Positions 49,151 to 61,600 of a stretch of 64,000 nt of DNA are shown piece after piece; the stretch's first letter is position 1; each line of letters opens with the position of its first letter. The DNA is taken from the NCBI RefSeq assembly GCF_000003815.2, contig NC_049990.1, positions 13,455,460 through 13,519,459 of the forward strand, read 5' to 3'. Below the pieces are notes generated by a model. That model saw nothing but the letters and a program-made list of their open reading frames with translations. It had not been told where the DNA came from and made no database searches. A program made the position numbers and the translations under genes. The DNA is from Branchiostoma floridae. Its lineage: Eukaryota; Chordata; Leptocardii; Amphioxiformes; Branchiostomatidae.

Positions 49151-50804
49151 AGGAGAACCCTTCGCGCTGCGTAGTACAAGCGGCAAACTCTGTGAGACGT
49201 TTTTGTGAATGTACCTTCCGATTTTTGTGCTACGCTAGACAGTGTGCCGTAACTTGGTAGGCTTGTTTTAATTTTGCTCTCTTCAAAGTTAGTCTAATTC
49301 AAGAAGACAGAAACGAGAATTCAATTTTATAATATTTTGGCTTCCTTTTGACAATAAAATTGTGACTGTGTGTGCTTCTTGTCTCACGTGAGGCTGAAAA
49401 AAATTCCTAGGCCCTGACCCTCCCGCAGACGGCCGTCTTCCCCACGCTAAATGTCGTCGAGTAAACCCTGTTGACGACCGTCAGAAATGGAGAACCTTTG
49501 TGGACAGACAGACTGCCCTGTGGCTTGTAGCTATGGGACTGAGATGAGATGATGATGAGAAACCCTGTGTGGAACAATATTAGACGTTGTGTTCATTATT
49601 CAAGATGCATAACGTTACAGATAAAAAATTATCAACATTTATTTGTACCTTCTTGTCTTATCCTGTGTCAACAGCTGCAACTATTTCAGTTTACCCTTCC
49701 TGGCAGAAATGCTAGGCTAGACCATGTGAAGGTAACATTCTGTATTTGCTTGCAAATGTTACCTGTCTAGTTTCGACGTGTTTTTCTCAATATCGATACA
49801 CTAAAATGTACCCTAAACCATGTCTCCATTGTATCCATCACAACGATAATCTCCAAGCACATCAGATTAATTGTGACAGTATCCAAATGGCTAAACAGTA
49901 TCCAATTGGTCCCCGAGACCTCCATGTACTCAAACAGGGAGGAACATTTATTTTCAATAATGGTGTTGCTGCGCCTTCTTCAGAGTCAATTGGTTTCTGT
50001 TTACCCCTTTGGATACTGCCTTTCCCCCGATAGATCTGCTTAGAGATTATAACATTGTCAGTATGTAAACTTATCCTAACCTTAACAGAGTTTATAAGTC
50101 AATGGTGCACAACTCACCTTCCATCTTGTCCTTGTTCTTCCATACGGAATAGACTAGTAAAAGACAGAATTGGTCACCATGCTCTTATTGCATTGTTTAT
50201 ATCACCAGCAATACTGTTGATGGAAACATATAGCATCCTGGTACAATGATTCACAATGTCGTACACAGAATAACAGTACTTTTTGTACACAACAAGGGCT
50301 TTATTGCACCGACGTTGCGGTGAATGACTGTCACATTGTTTAGGGTAATTTTGGCTTGTCACATTGTACTGCAGCATAGGTGTCGATGATTATTGATGCG
50401 GTCCCTGTTGTAAAGTATTAATATGAATAAACATATTTAGATAGTTATAGTTTGTACGATGTTTACCATGCGGCCCCAAACGTAAAATCAGTGTGCATAA
50501 ATGTTGTCCACATACTTGAGAATGTGTTGAGTGTATATCCCCTACTCCCTGTACATATTCCACAAATACCAATACGAGAGGAGAGTGCTTTAGCTCTGCA
50601 GATAATATTTTCGGAATCCCCAAAATAAGTAGATAAGTGTATAGGCAACCTGCTTCTTGGGTTGAGTGCCCCCCCCCCCCCCCCAAATGAAGAGACGAAA
50701 GTCTTAAAGTTTGTACTTTTGTTGTACTTCAGAATAACTGCGGAGATGTTAATGGAGTTTCCTTGACTTACTGGGCTCTTATGTGCCGATACAGCTGAGG
50801 TGGA
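49151..50804. other. Region upstream of the secreted vWA gene
   Basis: No coding exon is recognised. A run of about 18 C lies near 50669-50686. The sequence just before 50805 would be the 5' UTR and promoter of the next gene; no clear TATA box is seen. Confidence 0.4.
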
Positions 50805-53800
50805 ATGGGGAGAGGTGTGGAGTTCTGTATGTGTGTACTAGCTGCAGTCCTCGGAGCAGGGAAAACAGGTATTGAAACGTGTAACTAATTATTCAAATAC
50901 AATTTAATCTCTACTGGATATTTACTTCCGGACGTTTCGAGTGACACCCGTCACTCTTCTTCAGCGTCACTAGAATGAACTAGCAAAACTATTCAATACA
51001 AGTACAGCTAACTATAAAAACTGGTTGAACCACTAACTCTTAGGGATCATATGCAAAGTTAGCTGTACTTGTATTGAATTGTTCTGCCAGTTCATTAGAG
51101 TGACGCTGAAGAAGAGTGATGGATGTCACTTGAAACGTCCTGAAGTAAATATCCGTTTTCTATCCAGTTGTAGAGATTGAATTGTATTTGATTATTGTTA
51201 ACCTGGATGTCTAACCTTCATAAACGTATGTGACTAATTAGTTCCATCAATGTAGAAATTAGCAAATCAGATCGTTCGGTCACAAAGACCCGTCCCACAG
51301 TAGCACAACACCTGTCAGGTTTTCTCCTAGGGGGATTAACATATAGTACATAGTAGGACGCCAAAGTGAGAGGGTTCGACGCCTAAAAATTTATAGCAAG
51401 GTGCACTGCAATTTACAAGACTTTAATGTGTTGAATTTCAGAGTCCAATGTACAGAATATACGAAAATGAGCTTGAATTAGCTGGCTCGTTCTTTTTTAA
51501 AGGCCAGTTTTGTCTGACTCCCAGCCATGGGACTGCAGCCGACGCAAAGGGGTAGCAGTATCATTACATAAGGCGCAAATTCTTGCCGACCGCAGAAACA
51601 TCTTGCAACTTACACAGTCTCAAAACGAATGTATTTCTCTACCATTCAGCACAGTTACCATGATTACCTTTGTCTTAAAGTTAAGAGTATTGATGAGTTT
51701 GATGATATTCTGTGCCTTAAAACAGTTTAAGGCGACCTTTGCATTGACAAACACCATTTGAAAATTACGAATATAAGACAAAGAACATTGCTATGTAAGC
51801 TGAGAATCAGTTGGTACAAACTGAAAATTGCCCCATGGCCATGTAGAAGAGTTCCAGTGCCCGGCACATAGCCACTACTCGGCGTGCGGTTCGGCCTGTG
51901 AGCCCACGTGTGCAGACCCGTGGCCGGCGTGTGTGCAGGCGTGTGCGGACCCGTGGTCGGGGTGTACACAGCCGTGTGTGGAGGGGTGCGTGTGTGATGA
52001 CGGCTACATCCGGGGCTGGAACGGAACATGCATTAACAAAACTGACTGTGGCTGCTTCAGCAACGGAAATTACTACAAGGTTAGCACCATATTTCTACAA
52101 AAAATATTTCTATGATGAACACATATGCTTCAGTTTTGTTAGTTCACATCTTCTTCTTCGATTTACGGCATAAATTACAGCTGTTTCGCACGATTTAACC
52201 GTATGGTCGAAAACCTGTACGTTATTATGGAAGGTCGATGTGTATGTTCGGGTGGATGTCATGTATATAATTATCTTTCTGTCATGTCATGTCATGTCCG
52301 TTATGTGTATATTGATATATTTTATGTGGATCACAGGAATAATAGCTGGCAACATAATATTGTTAGCTAAATGTGGATCTAAATGAAGTCAAAGTCAAGT
52401 CAAATCAAATGAACATGTCGAATGAACATGGCCTCCCATGCTGTGTTGCCAGACAGACGAGGTGTGGCTGACTCCCGGGTCCCGCCGCTGCACGTGCCTC
52501 GCCAACAGCTCCGTGGCCTGTGCCGACCTGAGCTGTACCCGCTCCCGCCCTGCCCTGAGTGACGGCGTGGATAACGACTGTGACGGCCGGGTGGATGAGG
52601 AGCTGCTCAACGGGCTGGATGACGACGGTGACGGGGAGATAGACGAGGATGTCGGTTAGTCTGTTGTTCTGTGACGTCACTGTAGGATATTTGGCCCAGA
52701 ACCCAGAGGTATTCGATTCGAATCCTGTCATGCCCACGGGAAAGGCAATTTACAAAACTTTCCTGGGGTCATCCAGGTGTAAAAAGACCTGACTTCGGTT
52801 AGGGAGTTAAAAGGCCCCATTCCCAACTCCCATTGGACTACCCTTGCCTTATCAAGCATGTTGTTCTTGTATGTGACACTGTTGAGTGCAGTGCCATATT
52901 GTTCTTGTCTGTTCAAAAGTAGATTTGAATTAAAATGTTTTTCATAAATATAGATTCACTGGCTCGGAAAGCGCCTCTGTTGTTCGGACAATTCCCAAAA
53001 CAGTGCTTAAAGGACACGTTAACAATGTGTACATTGTACATTTCCACAATTGATATTGGCACCGTACAATTTGTGACCTAGGTCCACAGAGCCGTAGTTC
53101 GCAAACTTTACTACCTCCGGCATGTTATCTGTTTATTTTGCCAATTTGCACTCTAATTTTCCAGTGACATGTTGAGCCTGGTAGAGGCTCTGACGTTAAC
53201 ATGAACAGTGGGTCATAAGTTGTAGACAGTTTATGGCGCCCCCCCCCCCCGCCCCCCGTCTATGTTGAGGGATGGTTACTAAGACTTGAGATAGATTGCT
53301 TCTTTAATCTATTCCTTTTTAAAAAGTCTGATTCCCAGGTCAAGATTCCTTCTTTTTCCTTCGAGACAGTGGCGCCGGTGAACGACACTATAGACTTTTT
53401 TGCAACTTTGATCCAGCAACTGTAGCTGAAAACCATTCCAAGATAATACTTTCATATCTCATGAGCCAGTCCCCATGTCTTTCTCGACAAAACGTGATTT
53501 CTTTTCCTTTTTGTACTTCAACAGTTGGAAGTTGCGGGATCGACATAGTGTTTGTGATCGACGGGTCCTGGAGTATCGGGCCGGCGGTGTTTGAGAGAAT
53601 CAAGGGGTTTGTACGGGACATCGTCGGTTGTCTGGACATCGGGGAAATTCAGGTGGAAAATACTGCACAGTCGCTAGATTTTTCTTCTTTTCGTGCTTGC
53701 TGTTACTTAAGTCTTCACACTTAAGTTTATATGAAATATACAAATGTAGAAAGGTATCTAGATGAGGCTGAATGTCAACATAGTCAGAGACGTATAGTTG

Positions 53801-56800
53801 ATAGTTTGAATTTCTGCATAACATTTTCAAAGTCAAGTTTGCTATAACGTGGGGGAATGCACAATTAATTAATAAGGCCATGTTGATTTGATTATATGGA
53901 TGACATCCAGCTGAAGCTATTTATCTCATTCTTTTAGCTCAAAAAAGTATTTCTCATGAAAAGCGTGATAATTACAAAATATGTGATTGTGATAAGTAAA
54001 AACTTTGTCACATTTTTTCGCCAAAGGATTTTCAACCTTCTTCTGAAGAATTAATGTGATAGCAACTCCCTTATCACATTAATTCTCTATAGAGAGATTC
54101 AGAAATCTTCTACTGGAGAATTAATATGATAGCAACCCCCTTATCACATTAATTCTCCATAGAGAGATCCGGGATTCTTCTACTGGAGAATTAATGTGAT
54201 AGCAACCCGCTTATCACATTAATTCTCCATAGAAAGATCCAAAAATCTTTACTGGAGAATTAATGTGATAGCAACCCCCTTATCACATTAATTCTCTGGA
54301 GAATTAATGTGATAGCAACCCCCTTATCACATTAATTCTCCATAGAGAGATCCGGGATTCTTCTACTGGAGAATTAATGTGATAGCAACCCCCTTATCAC
54401 ATTAATTCTCCATAGAGAGATCCGGGATTCTTCTACTGGAGAATTAATGTGATAGCAACCCCCTTATCACATTAATTCTCCATAGAAAGATCCAAAAATC
54501 TTTACTGGAGAATTAATGTGATAGCAACCCCCTTATCACATTAATTCTCCATAGAGAGATCCACGATTCTTATATGGAGAATTAATGTGATAGCAACCCC
54601 CTTATCACATTAATTCTCCAAATAGAGATCAACGGTTCTCCTACTGGTGAATTAACTTGACAAAGTTGTGATAAAGGCCTGTTCGTATCAGTATGTGGTT
54701 ACCGTCACCAGTTCGCAGCATGCAATCGTTTACGGAATTAAACACCAGACACGTTACATTTTGGTGTTACATAATGTCCTTTATTTGGGGAAAAACTTTA
54801 TGAATGTTACGTAAATATACTTCAGTTGGTTACATAACGTCCTTGTTTTGGAGAAAACGAAGCGCCCCCTATTTTGGGAACATGAGACCGGAAAAGACGT
54901 CACAGGGTACTCCCCCAAAACCGCGGGATGGGACAAAAACATCAAGGCCCCTTTCATGATGCAAAAAATGAAACGGTGCTATCGGTTACTATCGATTAAG
55001 TCAGCTGAAACGGATAAGTTTTGAGACAAAGGGGGTCAAAATCATCTTGTTTACTGCGTCTAAAATCTCTTCTGCTAACAAGACCACCAATTATTTGACT
55101 TTCATCATAGTTATAGTGTCATGGATAATGTGACATGAACATGTGACGTAAACAAACAACCAGAAACGCACAGTAAATAGTACGTTGTGATCAATGTCCT
55201 GATCGCCGATCCATCGCATGGTGTTGGGGATTCCCCTTGTGACGTCACTATCTTTCAAGTTGCATTCTGTGAGGCGGAGGTGCAGTTTTCGTTTTGTGTT
55301 CGCAAACTCGGGAGCGCTTCGTCAAAATAGACTTTATTTTCGAGTTTCATTTGGTTAGGCGACAGCAGTATTATGGATGCCATCACGCCTGATTTCAGAC
55401 AAGGAAGCTTATGAAAAAAGCTGGCCGGTGCGTATTTTGGAAAAAGCCTGGACGTTAAACAAAATCAAATGAAAAAAGAGTTTTTAAACATCGAATTACT
55501 GAATTGGTCTGTCTTCTATAAAAAAAATAATTTACTTAAGATTTGTCTTTCAAAGTAAAAAATTTGTAACAAGTGGGGTTCGAACCCACGATCCACGGCT
55601 GCAAAAGCAAATCGCTATCACCCAGCACCTTAGACCGGGCAGCCACGCTGACTCAATTACGTTATTAGGCGTATAGAAGAGCTATTAGAAGGGTTTGCTT
55701 AGATTGACCGATCCATGTATCTATCCGTGCAAACCAACCCGTTGAACGAACCACTTCTCTCGATTCAAAACGTATACGCACCGGCAAAAAAATATGATTT
55801 TTCCCATCTGAGATTGCAACCCTTGATAATAGAATAATTGAAGTCCATTTTCCTAGAGACAGACTTTGAAATAGTGTAGTATAATTTCGTTATTGTATTA
55901 ATCGCTCTGTCATACTTGCCATGCATTAAACTGTCGAGGAACAAAGTTCATTCATTCCATTACTAAAAAGGCCTAGAAATTACAAAAGAAGAAAAAATAT
56001 GACTTCCACGAATCCATACATGCTCTGAATGATTTTAACCTTTACGGCTGAAACATTATGTGCGTTTTTCATCAATCATGCAAACAAGGTCCTCGTGGGC
56101 ATACCTTATTTTTGTTGGGCATCTCTCCACCAAGTTAACAGAAGTAGACAATTCTGTCTTAAGACTAGTATCGAGAGGAGGCCATACTAGCATTTTCTGA
56201 TCATTTATGCAAACAATTATAAGTCTTCATTTACACAATTTATGTTCAAGGATGTTCACCTCCACGTAAGTTCCAAATGCCACAAGAATGAAATTCCAGT
56301 CATTTACAACTATGTCAGTTTCTCATTTACTATGATGATAATGCTAATTATAAGGGGGTTGCTATCACAATAATTCTCCAGTAGATGAGTACTGGATCTT
56401 TATTTGGAGAATTAATGTGATAAGGGGGTTGCTATCACATTAATTCTCCATTTAAGAAAACTGGATCTCTCTTTGAAGAATTTATGTGATAAGGGGGTTG
56501 CTATCACATTAATTCTCCAGTAGAAGAATATTGGATCACTCTTTGGAGAATTAATGTGATAAAGGGGTTGCTATCACATTAATTCTCCAGTAGAAGAATC
56601 CTGGATATCTCTTTGGAGAATTAATGTGATAAAGGGGTTGCTATCACATTAATTCTCCAGATAGGAATCCTGGATCTCTCTGTTTAATGTGATAAAGGGG
56701 CTGCTATCACATTAATTCTCCAGTAGAAGAATACTGGATCACTCTTTGGAGAATTAATGTGATAAGGGGGTTGCTATCACATTAATTCTCCAGTAAAAGA

Positions 56801-57960
56801 ATACTGGATCACTCTTTGGAGAATTAATGTGATAAAGGGGTTGCTATCACATTAATTCTCCAGATAGGAATCCTGGATCTCTCTTTGGAGAATTAATGTG
56901 ATAAAGGGGTTGCTATCACATTAATTCTCCATATAGAATACAAGATATCTGTATGGAGAATTAATGTGATAAGGGGGTTGCTATCACATTAATTCTCCAG
57001 TAAAAGATACTTATACCTCTCAATTGGTGAATTAATGAGACATTAAACTCTAGATCTATTATCACAACTTTTTCAGTTATCACGATATTTATTTTAAATA
57101 CTTTTCAGAGCTAAATGAATGTGATAAATAATCAGATCTTGACATCCTCTTGGAGCTATAAAACTGATGCAAACGTGCGATAAAAAGAGAGTCTGGCAAA
57201 AATATATCCCTCTAAGTAGGGGTGGGTACCGGTACAGAAAATTCAGGTCCAGGTCCGGTTCAGGTCCAGAGGATCAGGTCCAGGTCCGGACCTGAACCTG
57301 GACCTGATTCAGTATGAGAACACATGTGAATGGACGATACTCAAAACAATGGTCAATTTCGCTGCTTTACTGGTTTACTGTGTGATTGAATGCTATGTTA
57401 GAATGGGCGAACATTTATGCACCCGTGGATGTCTTCCATATAATCGAATCGACATGGTATAAAGTACACACCTCATCTGTTGTCATAGGTTGGAGTTATC
57501 CACTACGACTGTTTGCCGAAGTTAGACATCCAGCTCGGCAGCTACACCATGAAAACAGACCTCCAGGACGCCATCTTGACAGAAATCACTTTCGACGGGG
57601 AAGTGACGCGGACCGGAAACGCCATTCAATACATGAAAAATACGGTAAACTTGGCGTTTCTACGATCAACTACACAAAGTTAACGTAGATGTTCATTGTA
57701 AAAGGGCAGCAATGCACTTCTACAGTATTAGTGGTAGTGCGAGCGGTCACCATTATGTTTACATCCGTTCCTATAAAACACACATTGCTACACATAACGT
57801 TACACACAAAGGCAGATATGTGCACACATAGACACAAAGACATGCACACAGGCACCACACCCATACATAGACACACATACGCCCACAAGCACATGAACAC
57901 ACACAGACACCCACAAACACATGCGCACATGCACACACACACACACACAATTCAGTATAC

Positions 57961-57993
<33 letters not shown>

Positions 57994-58550
57994 TCGTGAC
58001 ATACGCCCGCATGCACACTGACACACACGTGTACACATACAAACACACGTGTACACACACACGCACATACACAAACACACACAACACACACAAGCGCATT
58101 CACAACATGCGTAAACCTACACACCAAATACCAATTGAGAAACACAGTGGGTTACAGCAAGCATAATTTCCCGTGTATTTCCCAGATCCCGTTCCGTGGT
58201 TACGTCCCGAGAGCGGCTGTGATCGTGACTGATGGCCGGACGCAGCTGGATGTAGAAGGGCATCAGGTACAACTCACAAGTTTCCCTTCAGCATGTCCAA
58301 CAAGCAGATGTGTGGCTTTGGCTCGTTTTGCACTACCACTAGTACTAACACCCAGGCATGCAGAACAAGCCAGAGACAAACATCTGTTTTGAGATTATGA
58401 TTACTAGTAGTTTAATGATAGAGCGGGTACAACAAGATGGTGAGCTACATGTATGTACAACTTAAGGTACAACACAGAAATTCTCACTCAAAGGCAAACG
58501 CAGCCTCACCATCTGGATGCAACTGTGGGAAGGGCAAGTTTGCTTGTTTG

Positions 58551-58609
<59 letters not shown>

Positions 58610-61600
58610 ACTATTGTCTACTTGTTATAACAAGTTAATATTAGTTATTTGACGTGAAACTGTATCTACATGTAGAACACATTGTCTTCCCCTTTCCAAG
58701 ATTCACTCTTGCCACATTATGTTGTCCTGCCCAAATTATTCACTTCTTTAAACAATACTGTGACAGAGTTTGTGATTTTTGACTTTGCCACTGACGTTAA
58801 AGTCACCAATGACACTAACACTAACAAGCAACCATTCATCATTATCATCGACGTTCCCTGAAATCAGTAGGGTAACGTTATCTATTTTGTACAAACGTCT
58901 ATGTTAATTGAATAATGCTGTAATCTCTGAACGTAATCAAGAAATGTTGAGTTGTTCTTTTATTAATTGATTGATGTTATCGTTTAAACGTTCCGATGTT
59001 ATCGTTTAAACGTTCCGATGTTATCGTTTAAACGTTCCGATGTTATCATGTAAACGTTCCGATGTTATCGTTCAAACGTTCTGATGTTATCTTTTAAACG
59101 TTCCGATGTTATCGTTCAAACGTTCCGATGTTATCGTTCAAACGTTCCGATGTTATCGTTCAAACGTTCCGATGTTATCTTTTAAACGTTCCGATGTTAT
59201 CTTTTAAACGTTCCGATGTTATCTTTTAAACGTTCCGATGTTATCTTTTAAACGTTCCGATGTTATCTTTTAAACGTTCCAATGCTATCTTTTAAAAGTT
59301 CCGATGTTATCGTTCAAACGTTCCGATGTTATCTTTTAAACGTCCCGATGTTATCGTTGAAACGTTCCGATGTTATCGTTCAAACGTTCCCATAGTTCCA
59401 TGATGACTTTGCGGAGAGTGCCCGTGACGCGCGGGATTGTGGGATAGAGCTGTACAGTATCGCTGCAGGACGTGAGCCCGCTGTGGACACGAGCGAGTTG
59501 GGAACGATCACTAACAACCCTGCACGGGTGGTGCGGCTGGACCAGGACAGACCATGCGCCATCGCCAGCATGCTGGTGAAAGATCTCTGCGGTAATGTCA
59601 GCGTTTCATGTAGTATCCACAATTAGCATCGAAAACATTACCTTCTTGTTCTGCTGGCGTTGGTTTTCAGATTTTCTTTCTAGATTTTTATATACACGTA
59701 GTCGCTAGAAATTCCTCCTCATCTGACATCATAAAACATGGAGGCTTATTACCTATGTGAACGGGGTATTGTTTTAGGTGTGTCTGTCTGTTTCTTTGTG
59801 TCTCCGCAGCTTTTTCCATTATAACGCAAAATGCTTTAGAATGATTGTAATCATATAATTGGGAAGTGGGTAGGTCTCGGGAGAAGAAAGGCTAAAAAAA
59901 CCGCCAAATACAACATCTCTCTCTGTTTTAGTTCGGGAAATATCGTGATCTTGATTTTGTAGACGTCAAGACAAAGTGGTGTGGGTTGGGGACCCCTACA
60001 CAAATGCCCTGGAACTGCAATTGTAAAGGGTGAAATGTGAAAATTGGATCCTGCCAAAGTATATGACTCTCATGCATACACTTATTACACTATGTGTAAT
60101 TTTGGTAGAGAGAGGCATCAAACAAAATCGATTATGTTAGCTACAACTATATTTGAATAAAGATTGAAGCAAGATGAAAGATATCGCTAAAGCTGAATCA
60201 TCTTATGACTGTAGGGGCTTTCACAATTTCTTTTATTCAAGTCCGTATTTTTGAATTAGGTAAAGTTTGTAATAGAAGAAAAAACACGCTTTTTGGTTCA
60301 ATACACCGGCCGTATATCGTTGGGCAAAGTTAAAACACCTTCTTTCCGAAAACATTACCTTAAATGTAAATACGGAACTTATACGGACTTGTATATGCTC
60401 ACAAATGTGAATGGGTTCTTACGGAGATATGGAGTTCACAAACCGCAGTGCAAGGATTCATGTACAGTTATGTTTTGTTGACCATCCCCTGTAGACGTGA
60501 ACCAGCTGTGCCGGTCTATCGGCGGTGTTTGTACCAGCGATACAGACTTCTGTGCGGGCCCGGTCGTGCCGGACTTGTGCGGGGGGAACCTCACCTGCTG
60601 TGCCCCACAAGGTAGGCTAGAATCATTGATATCGAATAATAGGAGCGCATCCCCGTCTTGTAATTAGCCAGCGAAAGGGTATGTCACCCCGTAAGGGGCG
60701 GTATAACCCCGTCGTGTGTAAACATGTGCGAACATGTGTGATAAACATGTGCGAACATGTGTGATAAACATGTGCGAACATGTGTGATAAACATGTGCGA
60801 ACATGTGTGATAAACATGTGCGAACATGTGTGATAAACATATGCGAACATGTGTGATCACGTCGACCGATGATGATGAATAGGAGCGGTCAACGTTAACG
60901 CGTCTGGGTTTCAGACTTTTTTGCCAACCTTGGTCAAATTTAGTCAAATATTGTTCTTTCTTATAGTTATAGTTATATACTATACTAGTTATAGTTTTAT
61001 ACTATACTCTCCCTTCGCAGCCAGGAGCTGGATTGCGCGGAGCTAGCTTACAATTGGCGGGGCTAAATCGCACGATTCTCTACTAGCAGCCCGTTATAAG
61101 TCAGATGCTTGAGTAACTTTTGTATTGTGTGTATATAGTGTGCAAACAATATATTTATATTGGGGTTTTGATGATGATAAGACGAGATTTACGAATTCAA
61201 AGCTCTAATCATCTTACGAATGTATGAGGTCTCCGAACTCAAACCCGGCCCATAGATTAACGATACAATTAATAGCTCAAGTCTCTAGTGTGTAAATGCC
61301 TGATTTACACATGTACACAACGTTTCGAGTCGACTCTATAAAGTTGATTCAGCGACTTAGAATAGACTGAGAAAACGCGTGTGTAAATCGCGCTTATAGA
61401 CGAGCTCTGCCTTCCAGACGAGCCGTGCCGGGCCATGGGCGGGGTGTGCCAGTTTGACGACCTGCCGTGCCCGGGACGGCACCTGAACGGTCTGTGCGGA
61501 GGGCCCGCCAACAGGAAATGTTGTATCGACTGCTGCCAGCAGCCAACAGGCACCACAGGTGAGCATGCTTTTATTATTTGCGGCAAATATGGCGTCACGG

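Larger units (their letters stand above)
53876..57459. mobile_element. 3.6-kb composite Harbinger-like element with mirrored palindrome arrays
   Basis: It starts GGCCATGTTGATTTGATTAT then ATGGATGACATCC, and ends with the near inverse GGATGTCTTCCATATAATCG then AATCGACATGGTA. TAA flanks both ends (53873-53875 and 57460-57462). Further inward the ends still match (TATTTATC, CATTC, TTTAGCTC, AAAAGTATTT, CGTGATAA in inverted order). These ends are those of the MITEs at 18129 and 43981. The body holds two palindrome arrays in opposite orientation, a tRNA-like segment and, at 57214-57350, a later insertion. No transposase frame remains. It fills intron 4 of the secreted gene. Confidence 0.7.

Noticed and set aside
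54045-57000. CRISPR array
   Set aside because: Palindromic repeats with regular spacers resemble one, but spacers are near-identical copies, units are interrupted inverted repeats, the region lies in an intron of a eukaryotic gene and it is bounded by transposon ends.
57689-58166. Thr/His-rich and Val/Cys-rich proteins on both strands
   Set aside because: They are translations of a CA-rich tract; no splice or homology support.
58437-58652. Protein with a long Ile-Tyr run
   Set aside because: Translation of a (TA)n microsatellite.
60623-60947. Repetitive Met/Phe/Thr/His/Val frames on the minus strand
   Set aside because: They are translations of a 23-bp minisatellite.
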